From Pseudoalteromonas neustonica (GTDB taxonomy: Bacteria > Pseudomonadota > Gammaproteobacteria > Enterobacterales > Alteromonadaceae), in the NCBI RefSeq assembly GCF_001653135.1, contig NZ_BDDS01000025.1, forward strand, positions 1 to 55,516: a stretch of 55,516 nt of DNA, read 5' to 3'. The notes beneath the pieces are model-generated. The model saw only the letters and a program-made list of their open reading frames with translations. It had not been told where the DNA came from and ran no database searches. Within the stretch, counting starts at the first letter, position 1. Each line of letters begins with the position of its first letter. The position numbers were made by a program, and so were the translations under genes. This document shows positions 43,086-53,900 of this stretch, one piece after another.

Positions 43086-43832
43086 TTAAGCTTGTGTTGC
43101 ATTTCTCTGGCGTAGTACTTCAAACAAACAAATGCCTGTTGCTACAGAAACATTTAAGCTTGAAACGGTGCCGGCCATTGGGATTTTAACGAGTACATCA
43201 CAGTGTTCGCGGGTTAAACGACGCATACCTTCACCTTCTGCCCCCATAACAATCGCCATTGGGCCTGTTAAGTTAGCATCAAATACATGAGTGTCTGTTT
43301 CGCCAGCCGTGCCAACGACCCACACACCCGCATCTTTAATCTCACGTAAAGTACGCGCAAGATTGGTTACTTGAATAAGCGGTACTGTTTCTGCTGCGCC
43401 GCAGGCAACTTTACGGGCGGTGCCATTTAGTTTTGCTGATTTATCTTTTGGTACAATAATCGCGTGAACACCCGCCGCGTCAGCACTGCGCAAACATGCA
43501 CCTAAATTATGCGGATCAGTGATGCCATCTAGCACCAGTAAAAAAGGAGTTTCTTCACGCGCAATGATCTCATCAAGATCTTTTTCATTAAATGTAGGTG
43601 CAGCTATAACGTTTGCAATAATACCTTGGTGCTGCTCACCCTTTGATTTGTTATCAAGTGCTTTACGTTGCATGAATTGTACTGAGATACCAAATTTACG
43701 CGCTTCTTCAATAATTGGAGATAAGCGTTTATCATCACGACCTTTAAGAGCATATATTTCAATAAAACGCTCAGGCTCACTTTCAAAAATTGCTTCAACA
43801 GAATGAAAGCCAAAAATTAATTCATTACTCAC
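43086..43832 (-). CDS. rlmB: 23S rRNA (guanosine-2251-2'-O)-methyltransferase RlmB
   Basis: RlmB methylates G2251 in the 23S peptidyl-transferase loop. The 248-residue SPOUT enzyme (E. coli 243) has an N-terminal L30e-like substrate domain (FGFHSVEAIFESEPERFIEIY). The knot motifs are DPHNLGACLRSADAAG, MGAEGEGMRRLTREHCD and IPMAGTVSSLNVSVATGI. Its GTG start overlaps the rnr stop by 4 bases (GTGA), so rnr-rlmB are coupled as in E. coli. Confidence 0.96.
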   Translation of the reverse strand: MSNELIFGFHSVEAIFESEPERFIEIYALKGRDDKRLSPIIEEARKFGISVQFMQRKALDNKSKGEQHQGIIANVIAAPTFNEKDLDEIIAREETPFLLVLDGITDPHNLGACLRSADAAGVHAIIVPKDKSAKLNGTARKVACGAAETVPLIQVTNLARTLREIKDAGVWVVGTAGETDTHVFDANLTGPMAIVMGAEGEGMRRLTREHCDVLVKIPMAGTVSSLNVSVATGICLFEVLRQRNATQA

Positions 43833-46321
43833 GTATTACTTGCTCCTGAACTCGTACTTTTACGGGCGTTTTTGCCGGGTCTTTTTGGCTTTTTCACAGC
43901 CCTTTTCTTCGGTTTTTTAGCGGTTGTAGCAGCTACCGCACCTGACTTTGTAGTCGGTTTCTTTTTTCCTCTACTCGCACTGCTTTTTTTTGGCTTTGGT
44001 TTACCTTGGTCAGTGCGATTTTTTTGCTCAGGGCTAACTTGCTCGGTTTCTTTTTTAGCTGGTATTTTACCGCGCTTTAATTGCGAACGAACACTTGCAG
44101 GTTGATGCCCTTTAGGCTCACTACGACGACGGGCGTATCTATCCTGTGCAACATCGCCACTGAGCGTTAAGTTAATTCGGCGCTCATCTAAGCTGACAGA
44201 TGCCACTTGAACCGTCACTTTATCACCTAGACGAAACACTTTATGAGTGTGCTCACCTATTAAGCAGTGCTTAGAAGCATCATGTTGAAAGTATTCATCA
44301 CCTAAGTTGGTGACATGAATAAGGCCATCAATTTGTAAATCAGCTAAACGAATGAATAAGCCAAAATTAGTAACCGAGGAGATAACCCCTTCAAATTCAT
44401 CGCCAACATGATCTTGCATGTATTCACATTTAAGCCAATCAGCTACTTCACGGGTTGCATCGTCAGCACGGCGTTCGGTAGTTGAGCATTGCTCACCCAA
44501 TTGCGCAACTTCTTCCTCACTATAGGCATAAGCGCCAGAAGTAACCATCCCTTGTGCTTTTAAAATACCTTTAATAGCACGATGTACAACTAAATCTGGG
44601 TAACGACGGATTGGCGAAGTGAAATGCGCATATTCATCTAATGACAAACCAAAGTGACCAATGTTTTCAGCCTGATATACGGCTTGCTTCATTGAGCGTA
44701 ACAGCATTGTCTGAATGAGTTCCGCATCAGGGCGATCACCAAGCTTTGCTAATACATGGGTAATTTCTTTTGGTGTAGGTTCATCACTAAGCGTTGATTC
44801 AATACCCAGCTCAGATAAAAACTGCCTAAAGTTACTTAATTTTTCACCATCAGGTTCAGCATGAACACGGTAAAGCGCACTGGCTTCGTGTTTTTCAAGC
44901 ATTTTAGCAGCTGATACATTGGCTAAAATCATACATTCTTCAATCAACTTATGCGCATCGTTACGTACAACAGGCACGATTGATTCAATTTTGCGTTGAG
45001 CGTTAAATACAAAACGCGTTTCAAGCGTTTCAAACTCAATAGCACCACGATCTTGTCGTGCTGCTTTTAGCGCCATATACATTTGCTGTAAATCAGTCAA
45101 ATGTGGCACAACTGACGCATATTCTGTACGCAGTTTCTCGTCACCGAGCAAAATATTATTTACTTTTGTGTACGTTAAACGAGCGTGCGAGTTCATCACT
45201 GCTTCATAAAAACGGTAGCCTGATAGTTTACCAGCCGCCGATACCATCATTTCTGCAACCATACATAAACGGTCAACTTTAGGGTTCAGTGAACATAAGC
45301 CGTTTGACAGCACTTTAGGCAACATAGGAATTACTTGTTCAGGGAAATACACTGAATTACCGCGCTCTATCGCTTCTTTATTTAGAGGCGTGTTCATTCC
45401 TACGTAGTGTGATACATCCGCAATAGCAACCCATAAGCGCCAACCACCTGATTGTTCTGGTTCACAATAAACGGCATCATCAAAATCACGGGCATCTTCA
45501 CCATCAATCGTTACTAATGGTAAATCACGTAAATCAACACGATTTTGTTTGTCAGCTTCTTCAACAAACTCACCTAAATGCTCAACTTGCTTTTCAACCT
45601 CATCAGGCCATACATGAGGAATATCGTGGTTACGCAGTGCAACTTCTATTTCCATACCTGGCGCTAAATGCTCACCCAATACATCAATAATTTTGCCTAC
45701 CGCATTCATATTACGATTAGGGTTTTGTGTAATTTGCACTTGCACCATTTGATTATGACGCGCGCCGTTATCACTGCCTGGTAAAATAATGATATCTTGC
45801 GTGATGCGTGGATCTTCGGCCACCACAACAGCAACACCATGTTCTACAAAATAGCGACCGACAATAGGTGCTCGTTCATTAGGTAGTACGCGAATAATAC
45901 GCGCATCGCATTTACCACCTGAGCCTCGCTTAGTGCCTTTAGCCAGCACAATGTCACCATGGAGCACCATATTCATTTGATGCTTGGCAATAAACCAGTC
46001 TTTACTTTCGCCTTCGACTTCTAAAAAGCCAAACCCATCACGGTGACCTATGACTTTTCCTTTTACAAGCCCTGCTTCGTCAATTAAGGCGTAGCATTTA
46101 AATTTGTTAAAGAAGAGTTGGCCATCACGTTCCATAGCACGTAAACGGCGCTTGAAAGCAATTTGACGCTCATCATCGTTTACCGCTAACTCTTCACATA
46201 ATTGATGGAAATTAGCTGGCTTGGCACGGTCTTTTATGTGAGTAAGTATAAACTCACGACTTGGGACAGGGTTTTCGTACTTTTCTTGTTCTCGACTGAG
46301 ATTAGGATCTTGGTTTGACAT
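43829..46321 (-). CDS. rnr: Ribonuclease R
   Basis: RNase R is a 3'-5' hydrolytic exonuclease able to pass through structured RNA, active in rRNA quality control and cold or stress conditions. The 830-residue protein (E. coli 813) has an N-terminal HTH (about 20-90), two cold-shock domains, and the RNB catalytic core with DGEDARDFDDAVYCE near 273-287 (conserved aspartates). An S1 domain starts near 645 (DEFEGVISSVTNFGLFIRL). A very basic tail from about 740 (KKPKKRAVKKPKRPGKN) follows. It leads rnr-rlmB. The gap of 483 bases upstream shows no firm promoter. Confidence 0.96.
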   Translation of the reverse strand: MSNQDPNLSREQEKYENPVPSREFILTHIKDRAKPANFHQLCEELAVNDDERQIAFKRRLRAMERDGQLFFNKFKCYALIDEAGLVKGKVIGHRDGFGFLEVEGESKDWFIAKHQMNMVLHGDIVLAKGTKRGSGGKCDARIIRVLPNERAPIVGRYFVEHGVAVVVAEDPRITQDIIILPGSDNGARHNQMVQVQITQNPNRNMNAVGKIIDVLGEHLAPGMEIEVALRNHDIPHVWPDEVEKQVEHLGEFVEEADKQNRVDLRDLPLVTIDGEDARDFDDAVYCEPEQSGGWRLWVAIADVSHYVGMNTPLNKEAIERGNSVYFPEQVIPMLPKVLSNGLCSLNPKVDRLCMVAEMMVSAAGKLSGYRFYEAVMNSHARLTYTKVNNILLGDEKLRTEYASVVPHLTDLQQMYMALKAARQDRGAIEFETLETRFVFNAQRKIESIVPVVRNDAHKLIEECMILANVSAAKMLEKHEASALYRVHAEPDGEKLSNFRQFLSELGIESTLSDEPTPKEITHVLAKLGDRPDAELIQTMLLRSMKQAVYQAENIGHFGLSLDEYAHFTSPIRRYPDLVVHRAIKGILKAQGMVTSGAYAYSEEEVAQLGEQCSTTERRADDATREVADWLKCEYMQDHVGDEFEGVISSVTNFGLFIRLADLQIDGLIHVTNLGDEYFQHDASKHCLIGEHTHKVFRLGDKVTVQVASVSLDERRINLTLSGDVAQDRYARRRSEPKGHQPASVRSQLKRGKIPAKKETEQVSPEQKNRTDQGKPKPKKSSASRGKKKPTTKSGAVAATTAKKPKKRAVKKPKRPGKNARKSTSSGASNT

Positions 46322-46493
46322 TCACTATCTTGTTAATTGGTTATGACGTTATTTTAACCCAAAATAGCGCAATGAGACAGTGCAGCAGCATTAAAGTTTT
46401 ATGTTACGAGAAATTGATTAAACGCTCCCTCTAATTAATTGAATTATATTAACAATTAAATATAACGGCGTGAAGAAGGATTTTTAGCGTTAT

Positions 46494-46526
46494 AAAAAAA
46501 CCCAAACAAAGTGACCTTGTTTGGGG
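46494..46526 (-). terminator. Terminator of the giant surface-protein operon
   Basis: On the minus strand CCCAAACAAG pairs with CTTTGTTTGGG (CCAAACAA/TTGTTTGG core) and runs into TTTTTTT. The repeat copy 3 lies between the last stop codon and this hairpin, so the transcript should include it. Confidence 0.75.
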
Positions 46527-46533
46527 GGGGGGG

Positions 46534-46802
46534 ATACACCCAAACCTCCTCAAGATGTGAGTTCCAGTTGGAATTAAAAGCGATTTAGGCAAGGCATTGA
46601 TTGCAAGTAATAGTGAGTCTATTGTTAAAATCAATCCCTTATAAAAGTAACGCAGTATAAATCGCTTTTAAACCAACCCCATGGACGCTTCACAGGCACT
46701 TACTCTTTGCGTTGTTACTTCTTGCCATTGTTGCAAAGTAACGCCTTGATATTAAGTCCCTGTGAAACGCTGAATTCTGTATCTTGAGGTAGTTTGGGTA
46801 TA
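46534..46802 (+). repeat. TATACCCAA-ended intergenic repeat, copy 3 (long form)
   Basis: This is a 269-bp copy ending CTTGAGGTAGTTTGGGTATA. It aligns with the inverse of copy 2 on both sides but carries about 85-90 extra bases near 46640-46728. The extra part contains inverted versions of the element's own blocks (AAATCGCTTTTAAACCAAC, GCTTCACAGGCACTTA), as if a second, fragmentary element had inserted. It lies 2 bases beyond the stop of the outer-membrane gene. Confidence 0.85.
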
Positions 46803-46804
46803 GG

Positions 46805-49800
46805 CTAAAACTTACCAACCATATTGATAAACCAACCTTTTGAATCATAATCTAAGTCGGTCAAATCATCTGAAAAATTAGTGAAGTTATAGCCTATACC
46901 TATCTTCATATTCTCACCAATATGACGATGAATAGCGCCGAGCGCTCCACTTCGTCTATCTTGCGATTCGCTGACTTTGAGCATGCGCCATTCTAGTGTT
47001 GCGTCCCAATTATGCTGTAAATGATAATCAGCGCGCAGTACACTTAAGGTTGCTGTTGAATCAAACCAAGGGCCTTCATCTCGCACTAAGCGTATTTCGC
47101 CTGTCCGCTGCGCAAGCTTAGTTCCAAACCGCCATCGTGGTGAAAATTGATAATTTACATCAACCGCCCACACGGTGCTGCGCTGCTGTGGAGTGTTATC
47201 TCGACCAATGCCACTAAGCTGCTGCGCTGGGGCTAAATCTTCAAGATAGGTTAAGCTTGCTAGGCCTGACCAAGGGCTGGCATCAATAGGGCGATATGCG
47301 AAACCAAGCTGCGCTTCGGTAAAATCGCTATTAAATGCGCCACTTTGCGCTTCTTGATCGCTATCACTGATCGCGGTGTCAACACGTAATTGTCCGCGCC
47401 AGTCTTCATTTAATTTAACGCTGAAATTATTACGCATTAACCAATTAGTGCGTTTTTCCTGCTCAGTTTCGTCTGTGCGATATTCTAATGCGCCTGCCCA
47501 ACGAATATTTTCAAACTGATAGCCTAATCCGAGGTTAACTCCCGATCTTTCTAATCGACCATTTTCAAACATGTCAATATTGCCGTTTTCAAGGCCTAAC
47601 TGTACCTGCCAACGTGAATTTATGCTGTGATCGACACCATAGGCATGTGTAAGACCTTGCTGCCTATCGTCATGCTGCCATTGTTGCTCGGCAAAAACGC
47701 TGGTTGAGTCATTAAAACGATGCCTTGCCCCGCTTACCCACTGCTTTTGCTCAGCATTATTAAACAAATCGCTACCATCAGGATCTAGGCGGTAATTAAG
47801 ATACACATTACCTTTATCACTGTAGGCATAATCAATACCGGCTGTGCCTGCAAACCCTAAATTACCTTCTGAAACTTCACCATTTAGGCTAACACTTTCG
47901 GTAATTTGAACTTCTGTACCCAAACCAATGCGATTATTTCGTAAGCGAGTAGCGTCATTGGCAAGTGTGCCTTGTACAAAGCCGTAAGCTGACCAGTTTG
48001 CATCTGATTGATATGATAACTGAACAACGGTATCTGTTCGCTTACCTTCATCATTTCGGGCTTTACTTGACGCGGTATTTTGCGATTGATTTTGCACCTG
48101 AGTAAGGTTTCGACGTTCATCTTGTCTGATCCCCGCACTGGCTTGCCAATGTTTATCGATTGTTTCAGTGACGTTTATTTCTGCAGCTTGACGCTTGTAG
48201 CGATTACTTACTTTATTGTCATCGGCTTTCACTTTAACTGCTGTAGTTTCTGTCGCTTGCCATTGTATCATTATACCAGCGGTGTTTGCTTCATCCGCAT
48301 TAACTTGGCCAAGCCCCGCAAAACCTTGCTCTAAACGTTGCCAATAAAATTGCGCTTGCCCGTCGCTTTCTAAACCAAATTCTTTAAAGCTGGTTGCCGC
48401 TTCTAAGCGTATTCCGTTTGCTTTAACAGGTCCTTGTCCTGAGCGTATTTCATCAAAACTAAACCCACCGTTAAATGAATTAAGCTGACTTGCAATGCCA
48501 TCTGTTTGAGCAACTTCAACTTTAACGTAGCTGCTGGCGCTGTGACGATAGGTCGCATCTAAGCCGATGAGTGTGTCGTCATACTCGTCAAGTTGTTGCT
48601 TATTGGCTGTGATCCCAAGTTGAACTTGATCAGTCAACCACTTGCTTACTCGCCCACCATAAGTCAAATTATCTAACTCTGAAAAGCCTGGTGTGTACTC
48701 ATAGCTTGTAACTAGATACGCCGGGTTATCGTCAAAACTTGCTGCACGAACAAGTAAATCATCTGCTGCAAATGATGAGAGTGGTCGCGTCAGTAAGATG
48801 CGCCCTTGCAATGCATCCATGTCGTAGTCTTGACCTGGTGTTAAATTACGACGGATCAACACTAACCCTGATATTTTATCGCGGATCTCTATGGCAACTT
48901 GATCAGAGCCAAGCACTATATCTTGATGTTGTAAATAATAAAGCGACCCGCCAGTTGCCCTATGTGTTTCATATGCTGGGAGTGTTTCAGCTTCTGCTAC
49001 GTAAATTTCTGCTTTGCTGTTATGTTCACCAAAAGAGGTGACATCATTGCTGCGGTATTGGGTTTGCAAACCATATAATCCGCGCTCAACACGGCTGAGT
49101 TCAGTATCACTGACTTGTGTATTAAAGTTACCCCACATAACTTGTGAGTGATCTTTCGCTATTTTTAAATACACTTTACCGTTACTCGGTGCATCATCAA
49201 CAACCGTTGAATCATCACCATACTCAGCTACATATTTTTGCTCTTCTAAGCGACGGAATAAGCTTTTTGGATCTTTTTCATGGAGATTAGAAAATAACTC
49301 GTTTAACGGCGCTTCGCGGGTGTCAATACGCGCTGTTACTTTGTATTCATCTTCCCATTTACCTGTTATGTAAGCGGCTAAACGCCCTTCGGCAAATAAG
49401 TTATTGTCTTTATTATGGGCGTCACTTAATAGCTCTACAGGGCCATTATGACTATTTTGACCCACGGTGAGATCGGCCATCGCAACATAGAACCAGTCAC
49501 TCTTTGGTAGTGCTAAATCACGTTGAATTAATGCGCCATTGCCTTCTTCATTCAATACCGCAACTTCTGCTTTATGATAGCCAGTGCGCACAATTTGTTG
49601 ATGTACAAATTTACGTTCTCGGGTAATAGCAACAACACGCCCTAAGAAATAAACGCTGTGACGATCTGGCACCTCTTCACCAAATAAGGTTAAGGTACCA
49701 CCATCAACTTTAATATTTTGTTTAGCGAGTTGCGATTTACCATAGTTTGCCATTAAGTAGCCATTGACTTTTTCATTTGCTACGGCAAATTTCGGTCTAA

Positions 49801-50902
49801 AGTCCGCGCTACTGAAAGAGGTTTCGTCAAAGCGGCCACTTTTATCATATACCCTTAAGCGGTAATTTAGGCTCATACCTAACATATTGCCTGGTAAGCG
49901 CCATTTACCTTCTAGGTTTTCGCCCAATGGTACTTTTTTAAGTATGTCTGTGCCATTCGGTGACATGATGTGTACTTCGGCATATTCAAAAAAGTTTATG
50001 TAGTTACTGTAGCCTTTTAAATGCAGCATTAGCGTATCACCAGATTCAGTAATGGCGTGCGCCACACTGAGCTTTGGTAATGCATCCAATGGATTATATT
50101 TTAACTGAAGTTGCATTTTTTCTAACGCCACATCGGCACAACGCTGAGCATCGGCATTATTGGCACTGTCACTGCTAGCAAAAGGTTTACCATCTAGTGT
50201 GATAGCCATTGCAGCTTGTTGACGAAAATCACCATCACAAATTAATCGTCGATCTGGGCCTGCATTGACAATCGTTTTTACTGAGGTTTTTTCTTCTACA
50301 TACACTGCAATTACTTCAACTCGGCGGTTACGCGCCATACCTTCAAGAGTGTCGTTGCTAGCAACGGGATCGTGATTTGAGCGCCCTTCCATTGTCGTAG
50401 CTGAGGGCAATATACCTAGCTGCTGACGAAAATATTCGGCCACAATATTGGCGCGATGCTCTGATAAACCTTGGTTAGTTTTATAAATACGTTTTGCGTT
50501 AGGACTTAACCTTTGGCTATCCGCATGGCCTATAAAATGGATTTTCAGCTGTTTTTTACCCTGCAAAAAATCAATAATTCGATCCATTTCTTGCTTGGTT
50601 GAGCCCGTTAAAAAGTGCTTACCAGAAACAAAGCGGATTGCTGAATCCTTAACGAATTCAGCACTTGCAGGAGTTTGCTTTACTTCACTAAGCTGTGTTG
50701 TAGTCGGCTTTATTTCAGGCAAAGCATGAAGTACAAAGTGCCTCTGTACTATCACTTCTTCAGTATTACTGTGGTAGCTATTTTCGCGTACTTGATCATT
50801 GCTCAGGCCGTTTGTGATCCCAGCCGCTTTTGCTACAGGTGATAAACCAAATAACGTAACGAGTGTTAATGATATTGGCGTAAATTTATGTGACTTAGTC
50901 AT
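46805..50902 (-). CDS. Giant outer-membrane protein with N-terminal OmpA domain and C-terminal barrel
   Basis: This is a 1365-residue protein. The signal peptide (residues 1-27, ending SPVAKAAG) is followed by an OmpA-like peptidoglycan-binding domain at about 80-200. Its key residues are present: D128 in GHADSQ, R150 in SEHRANIV and RNRRVEV at 191-197. A long beta-rich middle (about 250-735) follows, with Ig-like stretches. From about 735 to the end are alternating strands of a barrel, closing YDSKGWFINMVGKF with terminal phenylalanine. I chose the ATG at 50902: GAGGGG lies 7 bases upstream. It overlaps the SdrD-B gene by 8 bases (ATGACTAA), so the two are coupled. Function unknown. Anchoring or export of its partner is my inference. 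Confidence 0.8.
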   Translation of the reverse strand: MTKSHKFTPISLTLVTLFGLSPVAKAAGITNGLSNDQVRENSYHSNTEEVIVQRHFVLHALPEIKPTTTQLSEVKQTPASAEFVKDSAIRFVSGKHFLTGSTKQEMDRIIDFLQGKKQLKIHFIGHADSQRLSPNAKRIYKTNQGLSEHRANIVAEYFRQQLGILPSATTMEGRSNHDPVASNDTLEGMARNRRVEVIAVYVEEKTSVKTIVNAGPDRRLICDGDFRQQAAMAITLDGKPFASSDSANNADAQRCADVALEKMQLQLKYNPLDALPKLSVAHAITESGDTLMLHLKGYSNYINFFEYAEVHIMSPNGTDILKKVPLGENLEGKWRLPGNMLGMSLNYRLRVYDKSGRFDETSFSSADFRPKFAVANEKVNGYLMANYGKSQLAKQNIKVDGGTLTLFGEEVPDRHSVYFLGRVVAITRERKFVHQQIVRTGYHKAEVAVLNEEGNGALIQRDLALPKSDWFYVAMADLTVGQNSHNGPVELLSDAHNKDNNLFAEGRLAAYITGKWEDEYKVTARIDTREAPLNELFSNLHEKDPKSLFRRLEEQKYVAEYGDDSTVVDDAPSNGKVYLKIAKDHSQVMWGNFNTQVSDTELSRVERGLYGLQTQYRSNDVTSFGEHNSKAEIYVAEAETLPAYETHRATGGSLYYLQHQDIVLGSDQVAIEIRDKISGLVLIRRNLTPGQDYDMDALQGRILLTRPLSSFAADDLLVRAASFDDNPAYLVTSYEYTPGFSELDNLTYGGRVSKWLTDQVQLGITANKQQLDEYDDTLIGLDATYRHSASSYVKVEVAQTDGIASQLNSFNGGFSFDEIRSGQGPVKANGIRLEAATSFKEFGLESDGQAQFYWQRLEQGFAGLGQVNADEANTAGIMIQWQATETTAVKVKADDNKVSNRYKRQAAEINVTETIDKHWQASAGIRQDERRNLTQVQNQSQNTASSKARNDEGKRTDTVVQLSYQSDANWSAYGFVQGTLANDATRLRNNRIGLGTEVQITESVSLNGEVSEGNLGFAGTAGIDYAYSDKGNVYLNYRLDPDGSDLFNNAEQKQWVSGARHRFNDSTSVFAEQQWQHDDRQQGLTHAYGVDHSINSRWQVQLGLENGNIDMFENGRLERSGVNLGLGYQFENIRWAGALEYRTDETEQEKRTNWLMRNNFSVKLNEDWRGQLRVDTAISDSDQEAQSGAFNSDFTEAQLGFAYRPIDASPWSGLASLTYLEDLAPAQQLSGIGRDNTPQQRSTVWAVDVNYQFSPRWRFGTKLAQRTGEIRLVRDEGPWFDSTATLSVLRADYHLQHNWDATLEWRMLKVSESQDRRSGALGAIHRHIGENMKIGIGYNFTNFSDDLTDLDYDSKGWFINMVGKF

Positions 50903-53900
50903 TTTTACGCCCCTCTGTAACAACTTCTTGCGGTAAAACATATTCGACAACTTCCGCCTCTAGGGTAAGCTCATGCTCAGTATTTGAATTGTTCCACTGA
51001 GCAATAAACCATTGATTAAGTTCAGCAATACGTTGCTTTGCTTGACGTATATTTTCATTTTCGGCCAATTGATAAGCCACCCTGACTGTAATTGGCTGTT
51101 CCACAATAACAGTTAGTAATTGCTCCAATTGCTGTCTATGCGTGGCAATTAATCCCTGCTCATCAAACGCACTTTGACTTAGCTGTACACGTGCAACACG
51201 ATGGATGCTCGCTGCAAAGTCAGCCGTTACATTTTTTCCTCGTGTTAAACGAACTACACGCGGGTTTTCAGATGTGATTCGATACCCTGATGGTAAACTG
51301 CGCACATCAACCTTGATGATAAAGTTACTACCACGCGCTTGATGCGGCACATCTGCACACGCTAAATGATAGCGGCCATGCTGATCTGTGGTGATCCACA
51401 AACCTTGAGCTGTGGCTAGCTTCACGCCAGGTAAACCAGTTTCACCTTGCTCTTGTATGCCATTGCGGTTGTGATCATCAAACACCTGGCCAGTTAAGTC
51501 ACTACAATCCATGATGGTGTCTGGAATAACGCGGATACTTGCAATCGCAATATTTGAAACGCGCTTTCCTTTAGGAATTTCATCACCTGGTTTACCGCCG
51601 CCACCTGGCGTGCCACCGTCATCTGGATTGTCCTGATCGCCAGAGCCTGTGTATTCAACCCATGCTTGGTTTATGTATTTGCCTTCGCTAACGCCTGCTC
51701 CTACAACAGTGAGTAACTGAATGCTTACTGTTTGTTGAGGCAGTAATTCGCGAACTGGCCAAATCAACTGTCTACCGAACACGCGAGGTTCAATGCTAAT
51801 ACCATCAATACGTGCACTACCAATGACATACTTTAGACCCGCTGGAAGCTGATCAATAAAGCTAACCGGCTGTAATACTTTGTCTGAGCGGTTAAAAATA
51901 ACAATCTCATACGGCACCATTTCACCAACAACCACATCTTGTTTAAGGGCTGTTTTAGTCACTTGCACTAAATCATCACCGTAACCATCTACTGGTATGT
52001 GGTTATTCACCACGTTTGCTGATGGTAATTGTGGATTGATATAAAAACGCGTGTAGTACTGTGTAGACGCATTACTTTGTGCCACATTGCTAGATTGGGT
52101 AGGACAACTTGCCGCATCATGAATTGCAGAAGAAGCCACTGGTGCTTTATTGGTTTGATGAACCAATACTGGTAACGATTGAGCACTAACTTCTAAGCGC
52201 GCTGTACATGCGGGGATCAATTTTGACTCGCCCTGCAAGAAACCAACCGGTGCTGTTACCGCGAGTTGATACTCTCCAACCGGCGCATTTGCAAATAATA
52301 AGAATTGATAAAAACCATCATCTGCTGTTGTTTGCTCAACATTATCAAGACCACCAACTAGGTGTAAATCAGGTTCAAACCCAGCAGGCCCTGTAATGCT
52401 AACCTTGGCGTTTTTGATTGGCTCTCTTGAACGTGAATCATAAACAATACCTGACGGATCAACTGGCAGAGATTGCTCAACCACTTGCTCTCCGGCACTG
52501 AGAATAATATTCAAAATGGTGCCTTTATCAGTTGATGTGTCAGCATCATTTGATACCGGTATTCCGTAGATCACGCCACCTTGAGGGTGTCTAAAGCGCA
52601 CTTCATATACCCCTACAGGTAAACCTGCGAAAGTATAATCACCTTGCTCATTCGAGCGAACCACAATTAATGGTTCAGCCTCAAGCGGATTAGCTTCGCC
52701 TGTTTGCGGATCTGCTAAGAGTTCAACTAACCATCCTGATTTACCGTTATTATCATCATCAGCTCGGTTGTGGTTGTTATCTTGCCATACAGAACCACTG
52801 ATAGATGCAGGGTTGGTTAATTGCTCACCAAAGTTATACTCTGTCGCCAGGGTGATATGCTCATTGATATTGATGTTTTTAATTTCATCAGCACCAATTT
52901 GCTGCGCAACAACACCCCCTAATGAACCCGCTGAATCTTTACCATCTTGGGTTTGTTCTGGTTGCGTTTGCGTAATAGTGAAACCTGTAACATCTGATAA
53001 TGGAAGGTGCTTAAATTGATAACGACCATAGGTATCAGTAGTTGTCATTCTTACTACTGCTTGCCCATCTAAATCAATACCTTCGATGTGCATTTGCACT
53101 TGTGCAATACCAATTTCGTTGTCTTCTTGCGTTGCATTATCATTTAAGTCAACGTAAACAGTTCCTGATAAATAGCTGCCTGTCTCAGCAAAGTTATAAT
53201 CGTTACCTTGTTGTCCAAGTTCAAGTTGGATTTCACTAAAGTTGTCATTTGCAATTACACCTGATAGAGAACCTAACTGCTCTTTACCATCTAGCCAAGC
53301 ACTTGGTTGTGTTTGCGTAATTGCGTAAGTTCCTGCCTTTAATGAATCAAAGGTGTATTGACCTTGTTCATTGGTTTTCGTCACGCGAGTGACATTTTCA
53401 CCATCAAGTGCGACACCTGTTAGCGTGACGGTTACATCACGAATACGCAGTGTTTCTTGCTCATCTAAAGTGCCACTTTCATTCGCATCAACCCATACTT
53501 TACCTGCTAACGAAGAAGCTGGTAATTCAGCGAAGTCAAAGTAGCCGACTTCTCCCGTTCCTTGTAGTTGACCTACAACGATTATATTTGACCCTCTAGA
53601 GTCCGCAATTACTTCACCTTGTGCTGACTCTAACCCATCGAGGTAGTCTTTAGGTTGTTGTTGCTCAAGTGTGTAACCTTGTTCATTACTTGGAGACAAT
53701 TCAGGGAATTCATAATAGCCAAATTCATTGGTCATGACCGTTTGCAGAATATCGTTTTGACGATAATCTTTACCTGATAGCGTGATCTCAACGTTTGCTA
53801 AAGCAATACTTTGTTGAGCTGAACTATCAGCTAAGACAGGGTAGAAACCGTCATCATCATGGTCAATAAACACACGACCTTTAACTGATAAACCGTAATT

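Larger units (their letters stand above)
46322..46804. other. 483-base gene-free interval
   Basis: This gap separates rnr from the outer-membrane gene upstream on the same strand. It holds the rnr upstream region (46322-46490, AT-rich, TTAAAAT near 46355 the only -10-like sequence), the terminator at 46494-46526, an 11-base G run and repeat copy 3 at 46534-46802. No coding sequence is credible. Confidence 0.75.

Noticed and set aside
46449..46634. A short open frame across the terminator, G run and repeat copy 3
   Set aside because: It reads through a hairpin and a mobile-type repeat and shows no protein-like composition.
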